Source of the DNA: CALJFL01 sp036961205
GTDB taxonomy: Bacteria > Pseudomonadota > Gammaproteobacteria > Pseudomonadales > Halieaceae
Length of the DNA: 64,000 bases
Assembly: GCA_036961205.1 (NCBI GenBank)
Contig: JBALVI010000002.1
Location: forward strand, 310,001-374,000
Reading direction: 5' to 3'
Below the pieces are notes generated by a model, which did not search any database, was not told the DNA's origin, and saw only the letters and a list, made by a program, of their open reading frames with translations. A program made the translations under genes and the position numbers. Of this stretch, positions 59,979 to 64,000 are shown one piece after another. Within the stretch, counting starts at the first letter, position 1. Every line of letters begins with the position of its first letter.

Positions 59979-60992
59979 TTAAAACTGTTCGAGAAAACGC
60001 AGGTCATTGTCGAAGAACAAACGCAGGTCGTTAACCCCATAGCGCAGCATCGCCAATCGCTCCACCCCCATACCGAAGGCAAAGCCAGAATACTTTTGGG
60101 TATCGATATTGCACGACTCAAACACCTTGGGATGCACCATGCCGCAGCCCATAACTTCCAACCAGCCAGTATGACTGCACACACGACAGCCATCGCCGCC
60201 GCAGTTCACACACTGTATATCCACCTCGGCGGAAGGCTCGGTAAACGGGAAATAAGAAGGTCTGAAGCGCACTTCAAGTTCCTTTTCGAAGAACACACGC
60301 AAGAAATCTTCGACCAGGCCTTTGAGGTCGGCAAAACTGGAATGCTCGTCGATCAACAAGCCCTCTACCTGATGAAACATGGGAGTGTGAGTAATGTCAG
60401 AATCACAGCGATAAACGCGGCCGGGACAAATGATTCGCAGCGGCGGCTCCTGGCTTTCCATCACTCGCACCTGTACCGGAGAAGTATGGGTACGCAGTAC
60501 CGTGCTCTCATCCACATAGAACGTATCGTGCATCGCCCGTGCGGGGTGGTGCGCTGGAATATTAAGCGCTTCGAAGTTGTGGTAATCGTCTTCGATCTCG
60601 GGACCTTCGACAACGTCGAAGCCTATAGCGGAAAAGAACTCCTCCATGCGTTCGATAGTGCGCGTGACCGGATGAATGCCGCCGGTGCTCTGCCCTCGCC
60701 CGGGCAACGTGACATCAATTGTCTCAGCCGCAAGCTTTTCAGCTACGGCTGCAGATTCCAATTCAGCTTTGCGGGCACCGATGAGGTCCTGCAGTTCCTG
60801 CTTGACCACATTGATTTTGGCGCCAGCGGCAGGGCGCTCTTCAGCGCTCAGTTTGCCAAGTCCTTTCAACAACGCGGTTATCTGGCCTTTCTTGCCAAGA
60901 TAATCTACTCGCAGTTGCTCAAGCACGCTGCCTTCTTCAGCTGCGGCAATGGCAGCTTTAGCTTCGTTTGCTAATGGTTCGAGGTTTTCCAT
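59979..60992 (-). CDS. pheS: Phenylalanyl-tRNA synthetase alpha subunit
   Basis: A class II synthetase subunit of 337 residues. Motif 2/3 segments include FFSAIGFDVVEGPEIEDDYHNFEALNIP, HPARAMHDTFY, LRTHTSPVQVRVM, and FAFGMGVERLAMLRYG. An N-terminal coiled coil binds tRNA. It forms an (alpha beta)2 enzyme with PheT. Confidence 0.98.
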   Translation of the reverse strand: MENLEPLANEAKAAIAAAEEGSVLEQLRVDYLGKKGQITALLKGLGKLSAEERPAAGAKINVVKQELQDLIGARKAELESAAVAEKLAAETIDVTLPGRGQSTGGIHPVTRTIERMEEFFSAIGFDVVEGPEIEDDYHNFEALNIPAHHPARAMHDTFYVDESTVLRTHTSPVQVRVMESQEPPLRIICPGRVYRCDSDITHTPMFHQVEGLLIDEHSSFADLKGLVEDFLRVFFEKELEVRFRPSYFPFTEPSAEVDIQCVNCGGDGCRVCSHTGWLEVMGCGMVHPKVFESCNIDTQKYSGFAFGMGVERLAMLRYGVNDLRLFFDNDLRFLEQF

Positions 60993-61039
60993 CTCTTCCC
61001 GTCTCTTGGTTTTCGGTATCTATGTTTAGTAGTACATCG

Positions 61040-61061
61040 CCGCCCCCATGGATGGGTTCAC
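61040..61061 (+). repeat. Dispersed intergenic repeat, copy 2
   Basis: The 22 bases are identical to 17360-17381. The copy lies between pheS and the terminator behind rplT. Tail sequences diverge but both end AAAGCCTTT. Confidence 0.8.
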
Positions 61062-61127
61062 GGCGTGTCCAGCAAAGCCTTTTTCTAAACTTGGTACGGA
61101 TCACCACTGCTCCACTAATTACGAGCA

Positions 61128-61161
61128 ATAAAAAAGGGAAAGAGCCGAGCCCTTTCCCTTT
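61128..61161 (-). terminator. Terminator or attenuator between rplT and pheS
   Basis: On the minus strand AAAGGGAAAG pairs with CTTTCCCTTT around a 9-base loop and is followed by TTT. It separates rplT from pheST. In Escherichia coli this gap holds the Phe-controlled attenuator pheM, but the short frame across this hairpin has only two nearby Phe codons, so control by Phe is unproven. Confidence 0.75.
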
Positions 61162-61208
61162 GTTTTCTTTCATGTAGCCAGCGATCCGCCTAGGCGGTCA
61201 GGGTGGGC

Positions 61209-61568
61209 TTAAGCGGCTAACGCCGACTTCGCTTGCTCCACGATCGCTGCAAAAGCCGGCTTGTCATGTACCGCCAGGTCCGCAAGGACACGACGATCAA
61301 GACCGATTTCGGCTTTCTTCAGGCCATTAATCAGGCGGCTGTAGCTCAGACCGTTTGCACGGGACTGGGCATTGATACGAGTGATCCACAGCGCGCGGAA
61401 TTGACGCTTGCGCTGACGGCGGTCACGGTATGCATACTGGCCTGCCTTGGTTACGGCTTGCTTGGCAACTCGAAAAATACGGCTGCGGGCTCCATAATAA
61501 CCTTTGGCCTGCTTTAGAACCTTCTTGTGACGGCGGCTAGCCACCACACCACGTTTTACTCTAGGCAT
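61209..61568 (-). CDS. rplT: 50S ribosomal protein L20
   Basis: A protein of 119 residues: MPRVKRGVVASRRHKKVLKQ, AKGYYGARSRIFRVAKQAV, RDRRQRKRQFRALWITRINA, then the C-terminal domain. It binds 23S rRNA early in assembly and in enteric bacteria represses its own operon. Confidence 0.98.
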   Translation of the reverse strand: MPRVKRGVVASRRHKKVLKQAKGYYGARSRIFRVAKQAVTKAGQYAYRDRRQRKRQFRALWITRINAQSRANGLSYSRLINGLKKAEIGLDRRVLADLAVHDKPAFAAIVEQAKSALAA

Positions 61569-61599
61569 AAGTCTTCTCCTTAATTATCCAATAGACCGA

Positions 61600-61794
61600 T
61601 TACTTGGCACGCAACAAACGATCGATAAGAACTTCATCATTCTTATGAATCATCGAGGTACCGCGCAGCTGACGCTTACGCTTGGTAGTCATCTTGGTCA
61701 GGATGTGACTCTTGTTAGCGCTCTTGCGCTTGTATCCGCCGGCAGTTTTCTTAAACCGCTTGGCAGCCCCACTGTGAATTTTTGCTTTAGGCAT
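61600..61794 (-). CDS. rpmI: 50S ribosomal protein L35
   Basis: A protein of 64 residues starting MPKAKIHSGAAKRFKKTAGG and containing KSHILTKMTTKRKRQLRG. The ATG at 61794 is preferred over a TTG two codons earlier. GGAG lies upstream. Confidence 0.98.
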   Translation of the reverse strand: MPKAKIHSGAAKRFKKTAGGYKRKSANKSHILTKMTTKRKRQLRGTSMIHKNDEVLIDRLLRAK

Positions 61795-61853
61795 AATCAA
61801 ATACTCCGCATTTGAATGTTTAAAAATAGAGAAACCAGGGCATTCACAGGCCG

Positions 61854-62390
61854 CTAGCTCTTCTTCTTGGGGGCGATAACCATAGTGAGCTGTCGGCCTT
61901 CCATTTTCGGAAATTGCTCGACTGCACCCAACTCGGCCAGATCAGCTTCTACTCGTTTGAGTAGCTCCATGCCGATTTCCTGGTGAGCCATTTCACGACC
62001 GCGAAAACGCAGCGTGACTTTGGCCTTATCGCCGTTTTCAAGGAAACGTGTCAGGTTGCGTAGTTTTACCTGATAGTCTCCATCCTCCGTCCCTGGACGA
62101 AACTTCATTTCTTTAACTTGCGTTCGCTTCTGCTTTTTACGCTGAGCAGATTTTTGCTTCTTGGCTTCGAACACATGCTTGCCGTAATCCATAATCTTAC
62201 AGACTACGGGGTCAGAATCCGCTATTTGTACCAAGTCCATACTTGCAGCTTCTGCTGCAGCAATGGCTTCACTCAGGGGGACAACTCCCACCTGCTCGCC
62301 TTCGGCGCCAACCAAGCGGACTGGATCCGCCGTAATTTGTTCGTTAGTTACTGCCTTTTTACTGCCACCTTTGCCACTGTCTTTCTTAAT
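61854..62390 (-). CDS. infC: Translation initiation factor IF-3
   Basis: A protein of 178 residues with the IF3 N domain (VVPLSEAIAAAEAASMDLVQI; PVVCKIMDYGKHVFE) and C domain (VKEMKFRPGTEDGDYQVKLRN; LRFRGREMAHQEIGME). The start is taken as ATT at 62390, since GGAG lies 7 bases upstream of it and no suitable ATG or GTG exists nearby. AUU is the known infC start in Escherichia coli and underlies self-control by IF3. The ATT overlaps the thrS stop TAA by one base. Confidence 0.95.
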   Translation of the reverse strand: MKKDSGKGGSKKAVTNEQITADPVRLVGAEGEQVGVVPLSEAIAAAEAASMDLVQIADSDPVVCKIMDYGKHVFEAKKQKSAQRKKQKRTQVKEMKFRPGTEDGDYQVKLRNLTRFLENGDKAKVTLRFRGREMAHQEIGMELLKRVEADLAELGAVEQFPKMEGRQLTMVIAPKKKS

Positions 62391-64000
62391 GCTGTTTCTC
62401 CAATGCAATACGACCGCGTCGCGCTACGTCTTCGGTGAGGAGTTGGCTAAATGCCTCGAGATCCATTGATCCCAGGTCCTCACCACGACGGGCACGCACG
62501 GCCAAAGTCTGTGATTCTACTTCTTTATCCCCTACCACTAAAAGGTACGGAACCTTCTGAATCGTGTGCTCGCGGATTTTAAAGCCGATTTTTTCATTTC
62601 TCAAGTCCGAAATGACCCTAAAACCCTTGTTTCTTAAGCAATCTTCCACATTTTTCGCATATTCGGACTGTTTATCGGTGATATTGAGCACAACGGCCTG
62701 CTGAGGGGCCAACCAGGTGGGAAAAACCCCCTCGTAATGTTCGATCAAAATACCGATAAAACGCTCAAAAGAACCCAGTATGGCCCGGTGCAACATTACC
62801 GGCACTTGGCGGGTACCGTCTTCGGCCACATATTGGGCATCCAACCGCCCGGGCATAGAGAAATCGACCTGAATAGTGCCCAATTGCCACACTCGGCCAA
62901 TACAATCCTTGAGAGAAAATTCAATTTTCGGCCCATAGAATGCGCCTTCGCCAGGAAGCTCTTCCCAAGGCAAGTTCTGTGCGTCTAGCGCATCTGCCAG
63001 GGCTTTCTCGGCCCGATCCCAATCGGCGTCCGATCCGACACGTTGCTCAGGCCGAGTGGACAGGCGGTAAATCACGTCGCTAAAACCAAAATCGGCGTAC
63101 ACGTCGTGCAAAAAGTCGATAAACGTGGAGACTTCCGGCTGAATTTGCGCCTCGGTGCAGAATATATGGGCATCATCCTGAACAAAGCCCCGTACCCGCA
63201 TGATGCCGTGCAGGGAACCGGAAGGCTCATTGCGGTGGCAGCTGCCGAATTCTGCCAACTTCAAAGGCAGATCGCGATAGGATTTAAGCCCCTGATTGAA
63301 CACCTGCACATGGCAGGGGCAGTTCATCGGCTTTACCGCGAACTCGCGTTCGTCCGTTTTCAGCATGAACATGTTGTCGCCAAATTTATCGGCGTGGCCT
63401 GACTTCTCCCACAACGACATATCGACCAATTGAGGAGTTTTGATTTCCTCGTAGCCCTGATTGAACTGAGCCCGTCGCATGTACTGCTCTATGGTTTGGT
63501 AGATAGTCCAACCGGCCGGGTGCCAAAACACCATGCCTGGGGCTTCTTCCTGAGTGTGGAACAAGTCCAGCTTCTTACCAATTTTACGGTGATCGCGTTT
63601 TTCGGCTTCCTCGATACGGTTCAGGTATTGCTTGAGTTGTTTCTTTGTGGCCCAGGCAGTGCCGTAAATACGCTGTAACATTTTGTTGTTGGAATCGCCA
63701 CGCCAGTAGGCGCCCGCGACTTTGGTCAGCTTGAAGGCTTTCAGCTTTCCAGTGCTGGGCACGTGGGGGCCTCGGCACAGATCCATCCAGGCGCCCTGCC
63801 GGTAAATCGAAATCTCCTCGTCTTCCGGCAATTCCTCGATAATTTGTACTTTGTAGCGTTCTCCCATATTGCGGAAGATTTCTATCGCCTTTTCGCGGCT
63901 GGCGACAATACGCTCTATGGGCAAGTCATCGGCAACAATCTCTTCCATCCGCTTTTCGATCTTTTCCAGATCCTCCGGGGTGAAGTTGTTACCGGTGGCG
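62386..64000 (-). CDS. thrS: Threonyl-tRNA synthetase (N-terminus outside window)
   Basis: The frame is open to the window edge (538 residues seen). It includes the end of the editing domain and second additional domain (RGPHVPSTGKLKAFKL), the class II core (MVFWHPAGWTIYQTIEQYMR, MNCPCHVQVF with the zinc Cys, PSGSLHGIMRVRGFVQDDAHIFC, HRAILGSFERFIGILIEHYEG) and the anticodon-binding C-terminus. The residues TGNNFTPEDLEKIEKR precede the first in-frame Met at 63948, showing that the gene continues beyond the edge. Confidence 0.98.
   Translation of the reverse strand, partial: ATGNNFTPEDLEKIEKRMEEIVADDLPIERIVASREKAIEIFRNMGERYKVQIIEELPEDEEISIYRQGAWMDLCRGPHVPSTGKLKAFKLTKVAGAYWRGDSNNKMLQRIYGTAWATKKQLKQYLNRIEEAEKRDHRKIGKKLDLFHTQEEAPGMVFWHPAGWTIYQTIEQYMRRAQFNQGYEEIKTPQLVDMSLWEKSGHADKFGDNMFMLKTDEREFAVKPMNCPCHVQVFNQGLKSYRDLPLKLAEFGSCHRNEPSGSLHGIMRVRGFVQDDAHIFCTEAQIQPEVSTFIDFLHDVYADFGFSDVIYRLSTRPEQRVGSDADWDRAEKALADALDAQNLPWEELPGEGAFYGPKIEFSLKDCIGRVWQLGTIQVDFSMPGRLDAQYVAEDGTRQVPVMLHRAILGSFERFIGILIEHYEGVFPTWLAPQQAVVLNITDKQSEYAKNVEDCLRNKGFRVISDLRNEKIGFKIREHTIQKVPYLLVVGDKEVESQTLAVRARRGEDLGSMDLEAFSQLLTEDVARRGRIALEKQH

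Noticed and set aside
60958..61173. A frame of 71 codons across the rplT-pheS hairpin, considered as a pheM-like leader peptide
   Set aside because: It has only two closely spaced Phe codons (SFPF) and no ribosome binding site, and it runs on into pheS, unlike the short Phe-rich leader of enteric bacteria.
1..64000. CRISPR arrays, insertion sequences, prophage or integrase genes
   Set aside because: I looked for regularly spaced repeats, transposase motifs and phage genes and saw none. The only repeats are the nnrS-flanking pair, the 22-mer pair and the coding VEEx repeat.

Overview
The window is chromosomal DNA of a gammaproteobacterium, probably a marine member of the OMG / Halieaceae / Spongiibacteraceae type. 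This placement is inferred from content, not from a database search. The supporting signs are the order thrS-infC-rpmI-rplT-pheS-pheT-ihfA-merR-tRNA-Pro, the order rpsP-rimM-trmD-rplS beside ffh-ypjD-corB, the queA-tgt pair, a yffB-like gene with dapD and dapE, a membrane pyrophosphatase, an AlkB alkane hydroxylase with rubredoxin, a monomeric isocitrate dehydrogenase and a large TonB-dependent receptor. Genes are densely packed, many overlap by 4 bases (ATGA, GTGA or TTGA), and several starts are TTG or GTG.

Layout. 1-8.3 kb: a truncated TonB receptor, a DUF3754 membrane protein, the pyrophosphatase, a DsbA/FrnE-like protein, an ATP/ADP-antiporter-like MFS carrier and a MAPEG protein. 8.5-11 kb: lysine/DAP genes. 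11-15.8 kb: a minus-strand run of SDR, TraB/GumN, RsmJ, an HD phosphohydrolase and a class III cyclase-like protein. 15.9-17.4 kb: an LRR lipoprotein and an LpxL-type acyltransferase. 17.5-23.3 kb: ribosomal protein, tRNA-modification and SRP genes. 23.4-27.5 kb: gamma carbonic anhydrase, CoA Nudix hydrolase, queuosine genes and an acidic Ala/Glu-rich protein. 27.7-33.5 kb: tRNA-Leu, a small secreted protein, nnrS between two copies of a 67-bp direct repeat, and a two-gene ABC exporter. 33.7-47.2 kb: a phasin/histone-like protein, two paralogous GGDEF-EAL proteins, a VolA-like lipase, and the AraC/AlkB/rubredoxin module followed by an FMN glutamate-synthase-like protein. 47.2-52.3 kb: the accessory region described below. 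52.5-64 kb: CBS protein, isocitrate dehydrogenase, a beta-lactamase-fold hydrolase, and the translation/IHF block.

The best candidate for an undescribed system is at 47.7-52.3 kb. An ECF sigma factor and a membrane anti-sigma factor are transcribed away from a secreted S8 (subtilisin-like) protease. The protease carries about 250 residues of four-residue VEEx repeats between its signal peptide and catalytic domain. The 80-bp region between the divergent genes holds two facing promoter-like pairs with the same core, GGAAT-N16/17-CGTCA, one for each direction. This suggests that one ECF sigma factor drives both its own operon and the protease. A beta-barrel outer-membrane protein gene runs tail-to-tail into the protease gene, and a series of perfect hairpins follows the anti-sigma gene.

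Other points of interest are: a cyclase-like/HD-hydrolase gene pair in which the cyclase lacks a transition-state residue; a GGDEF-EAL paralogue with a damaged EAL site; infC starting with AUU and overlapping thrS; the 67-bp repeats around nnrS; an exporter whose two ATP sites are predicted to be unequal; and a 22-bp identical sequence present in two intergenic regions 44 kb apart.
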